A stretch of 64,000 nucleotides of DNA from Amycolatopsis sp. NBC_01488 (GCF_036227105.1 NZ_CP109434.1:6420501-6484500), one strand, 5' to 3'. Counted from the stretch's first letter, positions 40,942 through 49,385 are shown. Translations and numbers: made by a program. Notes: generated by a model not told the origin, from the sequence alone.

Positions 40942-41052
40942 TCAGCGCGGTTCGCCGGGCCAGCGGAACTTCGGCCCGGCCGGCCAGATCGGCGCCGGGA
41001 ACCACGCGGCCCGCGCCAGGCCGGCGACCAGGGCCTTCAGGAACTTCCTCAT
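40942..41052 (-). CDS. Small coupled ORF, 36 aa
   Basis: The ATG overlaps the stop of the amidohydrolase (ATGA). The peptide is basic and amphipathic at its start (MRKFLKALVAGLARAAWF) and proline/tryptophan-rich at its end (PIWPAGPKFRWPGEPR). It could be a small membrane-binding peptide. No known family recognised; it may be translated only through coupling. Confidence 0.4.
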   Translation of the reverse strand: MRKFLKALVAGLARAAWFPAPIWPAGPKFRWPGEPR

Positions 41053-42245
41053 GCGATCCACGTCCCTCGCGCGCACACCGCGCGGACCCGGAGCAGGGCT
41101 CGCGGGTCGGCCAGCGGATCGCCGTCGACGGCCAGCAGGTCGGCGTCGAACCCCGGCGCGACGCGGCCCTTGCGGTGCGCGAGCCCGCACACGCCGGCCG
41201 CGACCGACGTGATCGCCCGCAGCGTCTCGGCCGGCGAGAGGCCGACCTGGCGCAGCATCAGCGGCGCCCACGGCAGCACGCCGTGCGGCTTCACCGGCGC
41301 GATGCCGGCGTCGGTGCCCGCGACCACCCGCGCGCCGAGTTCGTGGAGGCGTCGGTAGTTCGCGACGACGCCGGGCATGCGCTGGGCGATTTCCGCGGGC
41401 GGGGCCAGGCCCTCGACCGGCACCATGCCGACCGTCGCCCCGACGGCCACCCCCTGGTCGACGACGGCGCGCAGCAGCTCTTCGGAGTGGTCGACGCCGG
41501 TGGCCGACCAGAACGTCAGGTGTTCCATGCCGTCGACGCCCGCGGCGAGCGCGTCGGCGATGGCCGAGGTGCCGTGCGCGTGCGCGGTGACCGGCAGCCC
41601 GTGCCGATGCGCTTCGTCGACGGCGGCACGCAGGACGTCGCGGTCGAACTGCGCGCACTCCTGCCGCGTCCCCGGCGTCATCGTCCCGCCGCTGGCCATG
41701 ATCTTGACGACGTCGGCACCGCGTTCGACGTGCTCGCGCACCGCCGCCCGCACCCCGGCCTCGGTCGCGTCCGCGACGCCGCCGAGGAAGTGGCAGTGCC
41801 CGCCCGGACTGGTGATCGGCGGCCCGGCGGCGACGAGCGTCGGCTGGTCGGCGCGGTCCCGCAGGGCGAACGAGAGGTAGCCGCGGTCCCCGAGGTCCCG
41901 CACGGTGGTGACCCCGGCCCGCAGCGACGCCCGCCCGGCCGCGGCCATCGCGGCGATCGCCTGGTCGTCGTCGCGCGCGGCGAGCCGGGCGACGGGCTCG
42001 GAACTGGCGTCGAAGGCGAGGTGGACGTGCGTGTCGACCAGCCCGGGCAGCAGCGTCGCCCCGCCAAGGTCGACGACGTCGGCCCCGTCGGGCGCGGCCC
42101 CGCCGGACTCGACGCCGAGGATCGTGGTGCCGTCGAGCACCACCAGCGGGTCGGCGACCAGCGCCGAGCTCACACCGTCGAACAACCGAGCCGCCCGGAT
42201 GGCGGTGAGCCTGCGCCGCTCGGTCACCACAAGCTGTTTCGTCAT
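41049..42245 (-). CDS. Amidohydrolase family protein
   Basis: 398 residues from ATG 42245. Motifs in order: LPGLVDTHVHLAFD, a lysine in ADVVKIMASGG, a histidine in PVTAHAHGTS, GVDGMEHLTFW and VAGTDAGIAPV. These are the metal ligands of the imidazolonepropionase-like peptidase/prolidase group. The protein is similar in order to the amidohydrolase at 2787 but clearly a separate gene. Substrate unknown. A 36-codon ORF is coupled to its stop. Confidence 0.87.
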   Translation of the reverse strand: MTKQLVVTERRRLTAIRAARLFDGVSSALVADPLVVLDGTTILGVESGGAAPDGADVVDLGGATLLPGLVDTHVHLAFDASSEPVARLAARDDDQAIAAMAAAGRASLRAGVTTVRDLGDRGYLSFALRDRADQPTLVAAGPPITSPGGHCHFLGGVADATEAGVRAAVREHVERGADVVKIMASGGTMTPGTRQECAQFDRDVLRAAVDEAHRHGLPVTAHAHGTSAIADALAAGVDGMEHLTFWSATGVDHSEELLRAVVDQGVAVGATVGMVPVEGLAPPAEIAQRMPGVVANYRRLHELGARVVAGTDAGIAPVKPHGVLPWAPLMLRQVGLSPAETLRAITSVAAGVCGLAHRKGRVAPGFDADLLAVDGDPLADPRALLRVRAVCARGTWIA

Positions 42246-42360
42246 GCGGGCCACGATGACCCGGCTTCGCGGCGGGCGCGTCGGGGCAACTACGGAGACG
42301 CGGTACGGAGATGCTGCCGATCGGGCGAACCCGTGACCACCGGGGCGCACTCCTGCTCGG

Positions 42361-42423
42361 TCACTCGCTGAGCATACGTCCGGTGACGTAGTCGCGAAGC
42401 CGCTTCCGCGCCGACGCGGACAT
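42361..42423 (-). other. 20-codon ORF divergent from DUF gene, possible gene remnant
   Basis: Reads MSASARKRLRDYVTGRMLSE then TGA. It starts in exactly the same context (AGGAGCACCC plus start) as the rightward membrane-protein gene, because the two sit on opposite arms of a long inverted repeat. A second tiny frame overlaps its stop (GTGA). It may be a true peptide or a truncated gene. Confidence 0.25.
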
Positions 42424-42477
42424 GGGTGCTCCTGCGGGAAGGTCGGGCGGTCATCCGTCCGACCCTCAGGAGCACCC
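42424..42477. repeat. 54-bp inverted repeat abutting a start codon
   Basis: GGGTGCTCCTG (42424-42434) and CAGGAGCACCC (42467-42477) are perfect 11-bp arms. Inside, GGTCGG (42441-42446) pairs with CCGACC (42459-42464). In the transcript of the gene starting at 42478 the stem would bury its AGGAG ribosome site. It could also be the operator of a divergent pair. Confidence 0.65.
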
Positions 42478-43119
42478 GTGTCCACCTCTCGCACCCCGCC
42501 GATCGCCGGGGCCGCCGTCTTCCTGGGCGCCTTCCTCGCAGCGAGCTTCGCCGGCGGCGCGCTCGGCGACCGCGGCCTGCCGCTGCCCGACGCCCCGGCC
42601 GCCGACGTCGCGGCTTACTACGGCGCCAACCCCGCCGCCGCGCTCGTCGTCGCCGGCCTCCAGGTCGTGTCCGTCCTCGGCTTCGCCGCCTTCGCCCGTG
42701 CCGTCTCCCGAAGGCCGGTGACGGCGGTCGCCGCGATCTCCGTGCTGGCCATGCTGGTTTCGAGCGCGCTCACCGTCGTCCTCACGATCGTCGCCGGCTC
42801 GGCGTCCCTGGCGACCGTCCAGGCGTTGCGGCTCGGCAGCTTCTACTCCGGCGGGGTCGGCGCCGTCGTCACCTTGGGCGTCTTCGTGATCATCACCGCG
42901 AAGGGGCTGCCCGCCCGCTGGTTCGGCTACGTCGCGGGCAGCCTGGCGATACTTTCCGTGCTGTCCCTGGCTTTCCCTGTCGTGAGCGTCCTGCTGCCGG
43001 TGGGCCGGGTGCTGTCGATGGCGTGGACGGTCGTCGCCGCGATCCTGCTCGCCCGGGACCGGCGGACCGGCCTACCCTCGGGCCATGGGGGAAATCGGGC
43101 TCCGGTCACCGGCCGGTGA
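42478..43119 (+). CDS. Hypothetical multi-pass membrane protein
   Basis: 213 residues from GTG 42478. Hydrophobic segments lie near 10-28, 55-72, 80-105, 125-142, 148-170 and 172-190, giving about six helices. A polar stretch near 35-50 (DAPAADVAAYYGANP) lies outside. Resembles actinomycete DUF4386-like proteins but I am not certain. Its ribosome site is inside a strong hairpin, so translation may be controlled. Its 3' end overlaps the next frame by 35 bp. Confidence 0.7.
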   Translation: MSTSRTPPIAGAAVFLGAFLAASFAGGALGDRGLPLPDAPAADVAAYYGANPAAALVVAGLQVVSVLGFAAFARAVSRRPVTAVAAISVLAMLVSSALTVVLTIVAGSASLATVQALRLGSFYSGGVGAVVTLGVFVIITAKGLPARWFGYVAGSLAILSVLSLAFPVVSVLLPVGRVLSMAWTVVAAILLARDRRTGLPSGHGGNRAPVTGR

Positions 43120-43621
43120 CGCCACGGGTCCGGAGGTGACGGCGCCGGGGCTGCGCCGCCTCCGCGCCGGCCGCCGCCGCTGGACGTTCGCGCTGATCGC
43201 CGCCGCCGTACTGCTGGGCGGGGCATCGCGGTCACGGTCTTCCTGGACCGGGCCGCGGACCAGCTCCTGCACACCGCTGCCGATCACGGTCCTCCGCCGG
43301 ATCCGGTGGGTGCGCCGGCTGCGTGCCGCCCGCCGCACCGGGTGGCGCCCCGCCGTGGTCACCGTCGCCCCGCACCGGGCCCTCGCCGCGAAGGACCACC
43401 ACGCGCCGGACCTCGAGATCGGCTACCGGGACGGCACCACCGCCACCGCCCGGAGCGCCCACGCCTTCCGCGTGGCGGCACTGAGCGACCGGCCGCGCCG
43501 GCCCGCGTGGGTCGCCGGGACCGGCAAGGACCTCAGCGTCCTGTTCCGCGACGGTCCCGGCGGCGGGCCCTTCCTGGTCCCGGCGGCCGAGCGCGTCAGC
43601 GGTCGCGGTTCAGGGCGCTGA
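43085..43621 (+). CDS. Hypothetical protein with one membrane helix, possible double frameshift
   Basis: 178 codons as read. A membrane helix lies near 34-47 (WTFALIAAAVLLGG). A soluble C-terminal half has RTGWRPAVVTVAPHRAL and a tidy strand-rich end (WVAGTGKDLSVLFRDG). Between about 43217 and 43290 the frame gives a Ser/Arg-rich run, while the neighbouring frame gives a natural continuation GIAVTVFLDRAADQLLH. An extra G in GGGCGGGG and a later compensating loss would explain this, or it is a sequencing error. Convergent with the peptidase, overlapping by 26 bp. Confidence 0.5.
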   Translation: MGEIGLRSPAGDATGPEVTAPGLRRLRAGRRRWTFALIAAAVLLGGASRSRSSWTGPRTSSCTPLPITVLRRIRWVRRLRAARRTGWRPAVVTVAPHRALAAKDHHAPDLEIGYRDGTTATARSAHAFRVAALSDRPRRPAWVAGTGKDLSVLFRDGPGGGPFLVPAAERVSGRGSGR

Positions 43622-45269
43622 CCTCGTCGCGGAGCCGCGTGCGCGACGCCATCGCGTCGGACAGTCGCGTTTGGACGGACGGCGCCGCGCTCCGCACCGG
43701 CCCGGCGACCGGGTACACCCGGTCCTCGCCGGGCAGCGGGACACCCGGGCACGTCGTGGCGGCGGGCCGGGAGTTCTTGGTGAGGAAGACGTTCACGAGA
43801 CCGTCGACGCACGGGTTGCCCGCCAGCGCGTACTGGCCGTGGAACGGCGAGTCGTCCACCGACACCAGCGGGACCCGCGCCGACCGCGCCGCGGCGGAGG
43901 CCTGCTCGTAGCCGGTCTGCGGGTCGAATTCGCCTTGCACCACCAGGATGTTCGCCGCCACCGAGGCGGGCACGTCCGGCAGGTCGTGCTGCGGCCGGTC
44001 GGACCAGAAGCCGCAGGTCTCACCGAGGCCGTACGCCCAGCCGAACAACGGGTACCGCGGGCCCTGCCGGTCGCTGAGCCGCCGGTACCAGGCCGCCGAG
44101 CGGGTCGGCTGGTCGCCGCACGCGACGGCGAACCGGGTGCCCGGCCGCTGCGTGTAGTCCGGCGCCGCCGCGGCCACCCGGTCCGGCGTCAGCGACGCGG
44201 CGGGAACGCCGAACGCCTTGCGCGACACCGCATCCAGCGAGTCGGCGAACTTGGCCGGGGGAGCCGCGGAAGTCCCGTCGAGCGCGGCGGCGCCCTGGAG
44301 GAAGACCAGAGCGCCGATGAGCCACTGGATCTCGCTGCCGTTGCCGACGAAGATGCTGTCGAACGCGTCGGGGGAGACGCCGTGGCTGCCGTAGTAGGCG
44401 CGGACGCGTTCCCACTTCGCCTTGACCTCGGCGGCTGTCCCGCCGAGCTGCGCGGCGAAGTTCCGGGCCAGCCACGGCAGGTAGACGTCGTCGAACTGCC
44501 GCTGGTCGATCACCGGGAACGCCTCGAAGTCGGCCTGCAGCCGCCCTTCGAAGTTCACGCTGGAGTCCAGCACCGTCTTGCCGGTGTGCTCCGGGAACAG
44601 CGACGCGTACTTCGCGCCCAGCCACGTGCCGTAGGAGTAGCCGAGGTAGTTCAGCTTCTCGTCGCCCAGGAGCGTGCGCACCAGGTCCATGTCGTGCGCG
44701 GTCTGCCACGTCGTGACGTACGGCGCGACGGCGTCGCTCTGGCACGCCTCGGCGGTGGCCCGCGGGAGCTGCTGGTGCGCTGCGACGCTCGCCGCCGACC
44801 GGTCGCGCGCGTCGAGGGGGCCCTGCGGCAGGCGGCCGACCGGGACCTGGCACTGGAAGCCCTTGTCGTCGGTGCCCGCGTGGCCGGTGCCGCGCGGGTC
44901 CATGCCGACGAAGTCGTAGAGCCGGTGCACCGACGGCTCGAGCGCGGCGAGCGCGCCCGCCAGCGGCGTGCCTTGGCCGCCCGGGCCGCCGGGGTTCACC
45001 AGGATCGCGCCCTTGCGCTCGCCGGTCGCGGCGGCGCGGCTGACCGACACCTGGAGATCGGTGCCCGCAGCCGGGGCGGCCCAGTCCCGCGGCACGGTGA
45101 CGAGCGCGCACTGCACGGGCGCGTCGCCCGCGGCGGGCTTGAACGGGCAGTCGCCCCACTGGAGCTGCTGCGTCGTGTACGGCGTGAGCGGGTCCGCGGC
45201 CGCGGCGGGCACCGCCGCCGCGAAGAGGGCGGCCGTGGCGGCCGCCAGTCCAGTCCGGGAGATGCGCAC
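43596..45269 (-). CDS. Secreted alpha/beta hydrolase, tripeptidyl aminopeptidase-like
   Basis: 557 residues. Signal peptide in the first 25 residues (ALFAAAVPAAAAD). The fold has an oxyanion PGGPGGQG, the nucleophile elbow YLGYSYGTWLG (Ser), a C-terminal TAP-like domain with LVVQGEFDPQTGYEQA (Asp) and DSPFHGQYA (His). This matches the secreted SlpD/SlpE aminopeptidase group of Streptomyces. It should trim peptides outside the cell for nutrition. Confidence 0.87.
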   Translation of the reverse strand: MRISRTGLAAATAALFAAAVPAAAADPLTPYTTQQLQWGDCPFKPAAGDAPVQCALVTVPRDWAAPAAGTDLQVSVSRAAATGERKGAILVNPGGPGGQGTPLAGALAALEPSVHRLYDFVGMDPRGTGHAGTDDKGFQCQVPVGRLPQGPLDARDRSAASVAAHQQLPRATAEACQSDAVAPYVTTWQTAHDMDLVRTLLGDEKLNYLGYSYGTWLGAKYASLFPEHTGKTVLDSSVNFEGRLQADFEAFPVIDQRQFDDVYLPWLARNFAAQLGGTAAEVKAKWERVRAYYGSHGVSPDAFDSIFVGNGSEIQWLIGALVFLQGAAALDGTSAAPPAKFADSLDAVSRKAFGVPAASLTPDRVAAAAPDYTQRPGTRFAVACGDQPTRSAAWYRRLSDRQGPRYPLFGWAYGLGETCGFWSDRPQHDLPDVPASVAANILVVQGEFDPQTGYEQASAAARSARVPLVSVDDSPFHGQYALAGNPCVDGLVNVFLTKNSRPAATTCPGVPLPGEDRVYPVAGPVRSAAPSVQTRLSDAMASRTRLRDEVSALNRDR

Positions 45270-45427
45270 CGGGGGGTCCTTCCGTCGCCGGGTGGGGTGC
45301 GCCCGAGCCTGGCCCGGCCGCTGCCGCCGGTGATCAGCCCGGAGGACGAAGTCCCGGCCGGCGGCTCGGTCCCGGGTATGAGACGGCTCAGCGCGCGCGG
45401 CGGCGCCGGGACCGAGATCATGGGCTC

Positions 45428-46009
45428 ATGACCCGTCCGGGACTCGGCGTCGTCGGCCGCCGCCTGGTGCAGTTCCTGCTGGACGAGATGCTCGTCTTCG
45501 TGCCCATGCTGCTGCTCGCGATCGCGGTGGTCTGGCTCTTCCACCCGCACGGCCTGGCGCTGCTGACGTTCCTCAAAGTCGTGCTGTACACGATGCTGGC
45601 GCTGGATTTCGTCGGCCTGGTGTTCGTGATGGTGTGGTGGCCGTACAAGCACGGCGGCCAGACGCCGGCGATGCGCTGGCTGCGCCTGCGCGTCCAGACG
45701 CTCGAAGGCGGCCACCCGTCGCTGGGCGCGTTCGTCGTCCGCGACCTGCTGATGCTGGTCGACGGGTTCGCGTGGGGACTCGCGGGCATCGTCGTGATGC
45801 TGGTGACGCGCCGCCGTCAGCGGTTCGGCGACGTCGTGGCGCGCACGGTCGTCGTGCGCGTCCCGCGGCGCCGCAACGGCGTCGGCGACTCAGCGGACCA
45901 GGCCGCTTTCCCAGGCCCAGATGGCGATCTCGGTGCGGTTGCGGGCGCTCAGCTTGCGCTTGACCGCGCCGATGTGGGTCTTGACCGTCGGCAGCGAAAC
46001 CACCAGTGA
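45428..46009 (+). CDS. RDD family membrane protein
   Basis: 193 codons. The core RDD features are visible: RRLVQFLLDEMLVFVPMLL (Arg then Asp in helix 1), a WPYKHGGQTPAMRWLRLRV motif after helix 2 (the classic second RDD block) and RRQRFGDVVARTVVV near the end. The natural protein probably ends about residue 155. The last 40 codons are an extension through the end of the opposite response regulator (120-bp overlap) and look like shadow coding. Confidence 0.8.
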   Translation: MTRPGLGVVGRRLVQFLLDEMLVFVPMLLLAIAVVWLFHPHGLALLTFLKVVLYTMLALDFVGLVFVMVWWPYKHGGQTPAMRWLRLRVQTLEGGHPSLGAFVVRDLLMLVDGFAWGLAGIVVMLVTRRRQRFGDVVARTVVVRVPRRRNGVGDSADQAAFPGPDGDLGAVAGAQLALDRADVGLDRRQRNHQ

Positions 46010-46540
46010 GCGGCAGATCTCGTCGTTCGTCTCGCCGCGGGCCACGGCCTTCACGACGTCCAGCTCGCGGGGGGTGAGCGGGTTCGCGGGCTCCGTCGCG
46101 TTCGGGGAACCGCCGCGCGTGAAGTGCTCCAGCAGCCGCGTCGTGATCGCGGGGGAGACCAGGGCCTCGCCGTGGGCGGCCGCGTGGACGGCCTCGATGA
46201 GCAGGTTCGGCCCGGCGTCCTTGAGCAGGAACCCGCACGCGCCGGCGCGCAGGGCGGCGTGCACGTTCTCGTCCAGCCCGAACGTCGTGACCATCACGAC
46301 GTGCAGCGGCTCCGGGACGTCCGGGCCGGCCAGCAGCTCGGTGGCCCGCAGCCCGTCGACGCCGGGCATCCGGATGTCCATCAGCGTGACGTCCGGACGC
46401 AGCTCACGCGCCAGCCGCACGGCCTGGTCGCCGTCGGCGGCCTCGCCGACGACCTCGATGTCCGGCTCGCCTTCGAGGATCAGCCGGAACCCCGCGCGGA
46501 CCATCGCCTGGTCGTCGGCGATCAGCACTCGCGTCGGCAA
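45890..46540 (-). CDS. Two-component response regulator, NarL/LuxR type
   Basis: 216 residues from TTG 46540 (GGGGAG upstream; GTG 46528 is the alternative). The receiver has LIADDQAMVRAG, MDIRMPGVDGL with the phosphoacceptor Asp, and a conserved Lys in FLLKDA. The HTH is LTPRELDVVKAVARGETNDEICRSLVVSLPTVKTHIGAVKRKL. The stop of the histidine kinase gene is 24 bp upstream, so the two are a single system. Targets are not evident; the divergent membrane gene at 47878 is one candidate. Confidence 0.92.
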   Translation of the reverse strand: MPTRVLIADDQAMVRAGFRLILEGEPDIEVVGEAADGDQAVRLARELRPDVTLMDIRMPGVDGLRATELLAGPDVPEPLHVVMVTTFGLDENVHAALRAGACGFLLKDAGPNLLIEAVHAAAHGEALVSPAITTRLLEHFTRGGSPNATEPANPLTPRELDVVKAVARGETNDEICRSLVVSLPTVKTHIGAVKRKLSARNRTEIAIWAWESGLVR

Positions 46541-46563
46541 CCCCGGTCTCCCCTCGCCTCGCC

Positions 46564-47745
46564 TCAGCCGGGTTCGAGCGGCAGCCGCGCGACGACGCGC
46601 CAGCGCCGGCCTTCCGCCGGTCCCGCGTGCACCGTACCGCCCACCGCCGCGACCCGCTCCGCCATCCCGAGCAGGCCGTAGCCGCCGCGGCGGGCGGGCC
46701 GGGCGGCGCCGTCGTTGACCACCTCGACCCGCAGCTCGCCGGGGGGTTCGTGGTGGACGAGCACCCGGACCTCGGCGGCGTCGGGCGCGTGCCGGCGGAC
46801 GTTGGTGAGCGACTCGGTGAGGAGGCGATGCGCGGTCGTCACGACTTCCGGCGCGACGGCGAGGGTGGCGAGATCGGGGCTGACGTCGAGGTGGATGCGG
46901 TCGTCGTCGGGCACCGCGCGGTCCACGGCGGTGGCGAGGTCCGCGGGCGGCACGAAGAGGTCCTCGTCGCCGGTCCGCAGCGCGCCGACGAGCCGGCGCA
47001 TCGCGGAAAGCGCTGTCGCGCCCGCGGTTTCGAGCTCGGCGAAGGTCGCGGTGTCGCCGCCGGTGCGTTCGGCGACGCGGTGCGCGGCCTGCACGCGCAC
47101 GACGATGCCGGTGATCTGGTGGGCGACGAGATCGTGCAGTTCGCGGGCCAGCCGAAGCCGTTCCGCGGAGCGGAGTTCGAGGACGTCGACGCGGTGGCGG
47201 ACCTCGGCGTCGCGCAGGACCAGGCCGCCGGCCAGCGCGCCGCCCCAGACGACCGCGGCCCCGGCGGCGTAGAGCGCGGCGGGGGAGCCGGTGCCGTAGC
47301 GCAGGATCGGCGCGAGCGTCGCGGCGGCGCCCCCGAGCACCGCCTGGATCGTGGCCGCCCGGGGCGGCAGCCGGTGGCAGCAGGCGCCGACCAGCAGCGC
47401 GATCGCGAGGGCTTCGGCCGCGCCGGGCTGCGGCGGCAGCCGCGTCCCGGCCGCCGCGAGGAGAGCCGCGATCGTCGAGCCCAGCAGCGAAAGCCCCGAC
47501 ACGGCGGTGGCCAGGCCGCCGATGTGGTCGGGGAACCGGCGGCGCAGCACGGCCAGCAGCGCCAGGACCGGGCCGACACCCGGCGCGAACTCGACGGCGA
47601 TGGTGACGAGCTGGCCCTGGCCCGGGAAGACCCGGGCGGCGAAGACCATGTCGAGCACCACCAGCAGCCCGAGGACGACCGCTTCGGCCACCAGCGGGCC
47701 GCGGCGGCCGGTCCACGGGATCCCCGGCCGGCTGGCGAAGGTCAT
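46564..47745 (-). CDS. Sensor histidine kinase (HisKA_3, NarL-partner type)
   Basis: 393 residues. The first half holds about six membrane helices (residues 18-175). The H box reads LARELHDLVAHQITGIVV with the phospho-accepting His. The ATPase has the N box LLTESLTNVRRHAP and G box GYGLLGMAERVAAVGG. No large extracellular domain, so it senses a membrane or intramembrane signal. It pairs with the regulator immediately downstream. Confidence 0.92.
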   Translation of the reverse strand: MTFASRPGIPWTGRRGPLVAEAVVLGLLVVLDMVFAARVFPGQGQLVTIAVEFAPGVGPVLALLAVLRRRFPDHIGGLATAVSGLSLLGSTIAALLAAAGTRLPPQPGAAEALAIALLVGACCHRLPPRAATIQAVLGGAAATLAPILRYGTGSPAALYAAGAAVVWGGALAGGLVLRDAEVRHRVDVLELRSAERLRLARELHDLVAHQITGIVVRVQAAHRVAERTGGDTATFAELETAGATALSAMRRLVGALRTGDEDLFVPPADLATAVDRAVPDDDRIHLDVSPDLATLAVAPEVVTTAHRLLTESLTNVRRHAPDAAEVRVLVHHEPPGELRVEVVNDGAARPARRGGYGLLGMAERVAAVGGTVHAGPAEGRRWRVVARLPLEPG

Positions 47746-47877
47746 CTGCCGATGGTGCCCCACATCGCGTCCCGGTGCTTCGCTCCCGTCGAGAGTTCGT
47801 ACCTGGGTAGGAGCCGGCGGCGGAATCTCGTACCGCCGGTTGATCGCTCCCGCCGTCGCTCCCGGAAGGCTGGGCGC

Positions 47878-48327
47878 ATGAACCGATTCCTGATGCGAGA
47901 GGCCGAAGTGGAGACCGGAAGCCGGCGCGGGAAGATCGAAGGCCTGCCGGGCTGGTACTTCGTGCTCGTCGGGCTGCTGGTGGCGAGCAACGACCTCAGC
48001 CTGCAGTTCAGCGACCGGTACGAGTGGGTGGCGTTCCTGCCGCTCGTGCTCGTGGCGGTGCACCTGACGCTGTGGTTCACGCTGCTGTCGCGGCGCCGCA
48101 AGTACCTGCGCGCGGTGTGGCGCAGCAAGCAGGCGCTCGGGCTCGTCGCCGTGCTCTTCGCGCTGCGGTTGGGGCTGCAGGTCGGGCTGACCAAGCTGAC
48201 CGACAGCGCGGCGCCGTTGCACAGCTACACCCACCTGATCCTCGGCCTCGTCATGCTGGTCGTCACGACGGCCGGCGCCTGGTTCGACCAGTGGCTGATC
48301 CTGCGCGTGGTGAACCGGGACGCCTGA
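47878..48327 (+). CDS. Hypothetical membrane protein
   Basis: 149 residues from ATG 47878 (GGAAGG upstream). Four hydrophobic segments near 25-42, 52-72, 88-105 and 118-140. It is divergent from the histidine kinase, with 132 bp between that include TCGTACC-type symmetric bits, so it may be regulated by that system. No recognised family. Confidence 0.7.
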   Translation: MNRFLMREAEVETGSRRGKIEGLPGWYFVLVGLLVASNDLSLQFSDRYEWVAFLPLVLVAVHLTLWFTLLSRRRKYLRAVWRSKQALGLVAVLFALRLGLQVGLTKLTDSAAPLHSYTHLILGLVMLVVTTAGAWFDQWLILRVVNRDA

Positions 48328-48330
48328 GCG

Positions 48331-49302
48331 TCAGCTGGTCCCGCGCACCACGAGCCGGTGCGGCGCGACGATCGACCGCGGTGGCCCCGGTTCGGCGGCC
48401 AGGCAGTCGAGGGCCAGCTCGGCGATGCGGTCCTTGTCCGGGGACACGGTCGTCAGGGCCGGGACGCTGAACCGGCCGTCCTCGATGTCGTCGAACCCCA
48501 CCAGCGCCAGGTCGTCCGGCACGGCCACGCCACGGTCGGCCGCGGCCCGCAGCGCGCCCAGGGCGAGTTCGTCGGTGAAGCAGAAGACGGCGTCCGGCGG
48601 TTCGGCGCGGTCCAGCAGCGCCAGCATCGCGCGGTGGCCGTCGGCCCGGTGCAGGCGCCGGACCGGGATCTCCAGCCAGGGCCGGTCCGCCTGGGCTTCG
48701 CGGTAGCCGGCGAGCCGCTGGCGGGCGGTCGCGTTGAGCGACTCCGGCTGGATGCCCAGCGCGGCGATGCGCCGGCGGCCGGTCGCCAGCAGGTGTTCGG
48801 TGGCCTCGCGCGCGGCGGCGACGTTGTCGATCGCGACGTGGTCCACCCCGGTCGTGCCGTCGTGCTCGCCGAGCAGCACCAGCGGGACGGTGTCCGTGCG
48901 CGCGGCCAGCTCCGCGGGGGCCACCGCCCACGGGCTGAACAGGACGCCGTCGACGAGCTGGCTGCGCCGGCCGTGCAGCAGCTCCTTCTCCCGTTCGGCG
49001 TCGCCGTCGGTCTGGTCGATGAGCACGGTCAGGCCGCGGCGTTCGGCGATCCGGACGGTCCGCGCGGCGAGTTCGGCGAAGTACGGCGAATCGATCTCCG
49101 GGACGACCAGGGCCACCAGCCCGGTCCGGCCGCGCCGCAGCGTCCGGGCGGCCAGGTTCGGCCGGTAGCCGAGCGCGTCGATGCTCGCCTGCACCCGCTC
49201 CCGGGTCGCCGGCGCGACGTAGCGGAAGCCGTTGACCACGTTGGACACCGTCCGCACCGACACCCCGGCGTGCTCGGCCACGTCCCGCAGTTTCGGGTTC
49301 AC
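48331..49302 (-). CDS. LacI family transcriptional regulator
   Basis: 323 residues from GTG 49302. N-terminal HTH LRDVAEHAGVSVRTVSNVVNGFRYVAPATRERV and the hinge helix LGYRPNLAARTLR are classical. The periplasmic-binding-like domain runs to the end (LVALVVPEIDSPYF, then LVGFDDIEDGRFSVPALTTV). It is divergent from a PhyH dioxygenase, with a perfect 26-bp palindrome between them; this should be its operator. Sugar or nucleoside effector unknown. Confidence 0.93.
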   Translation of the reverse strand: MNPKLRDVAEHAGVSVRTVSNVVNGFRYVAPATRERVQASIDALGYRPNLAARTLRRGRTGLVALVVPEIDSPYFAELAARTVRIAERRGLTVLIDQTDGDAEREKELLHGRRSQLVDGVLFSPWAVAPAELAARTDTVPLVLLGEHDGTTGVDHVAIDNVAAAREATEHLLATGRRRIAALGIQPESLNATARQRLAGYREAQADRPWLEIPVRRLHRADGHRAMLALLDRAEPPDAVFCFTDELALGALRAAADRGVAVPDDLALVGFDDIEDGRFSVPALTTVSPDKDRIAELALDCLAAEPGPPRSIVAPHRLVVRGTS

Positions 49303-49319
49303 GTCGGCCAGCCTACCTC

Positions 49320-49345
49320 TTGCAACGTGGCATGCCACGTTGCAA
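49320..49345. promoter_or_regulatory. LacI operator, 26-bp perfect palindrome
   Basis: TTGCAACGTGGCA followed by its exact complement. It carries the TGCAACG/CGTTGCA halves typical of LacI-family operators. The site lies 17 bp upstream of lacI and 40 bp upstream of the dioxygenase ATG, so it can repress both. Confidence 0.8.
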
Positions 49346-49385
49346 ACTGAGGTGGCACGCCGTCTCATCGCCTCGGAGGTTCCGG

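Noticed and set aside
38489..41005. An 838-codon frame in the large LuxR regulator gene
   Set aside because: It is on the same DNA as the 908-residue LAL protein in another frame, with Arg/Ala/Gly composition and no motifs.
42290..42364. A 24-codon Cys-containing ORF that could be a peptide precursor
   Set aside because: No modification enzyme, transporter or leader motif nearby. Mentioned only as part of the inverted-repeat region.
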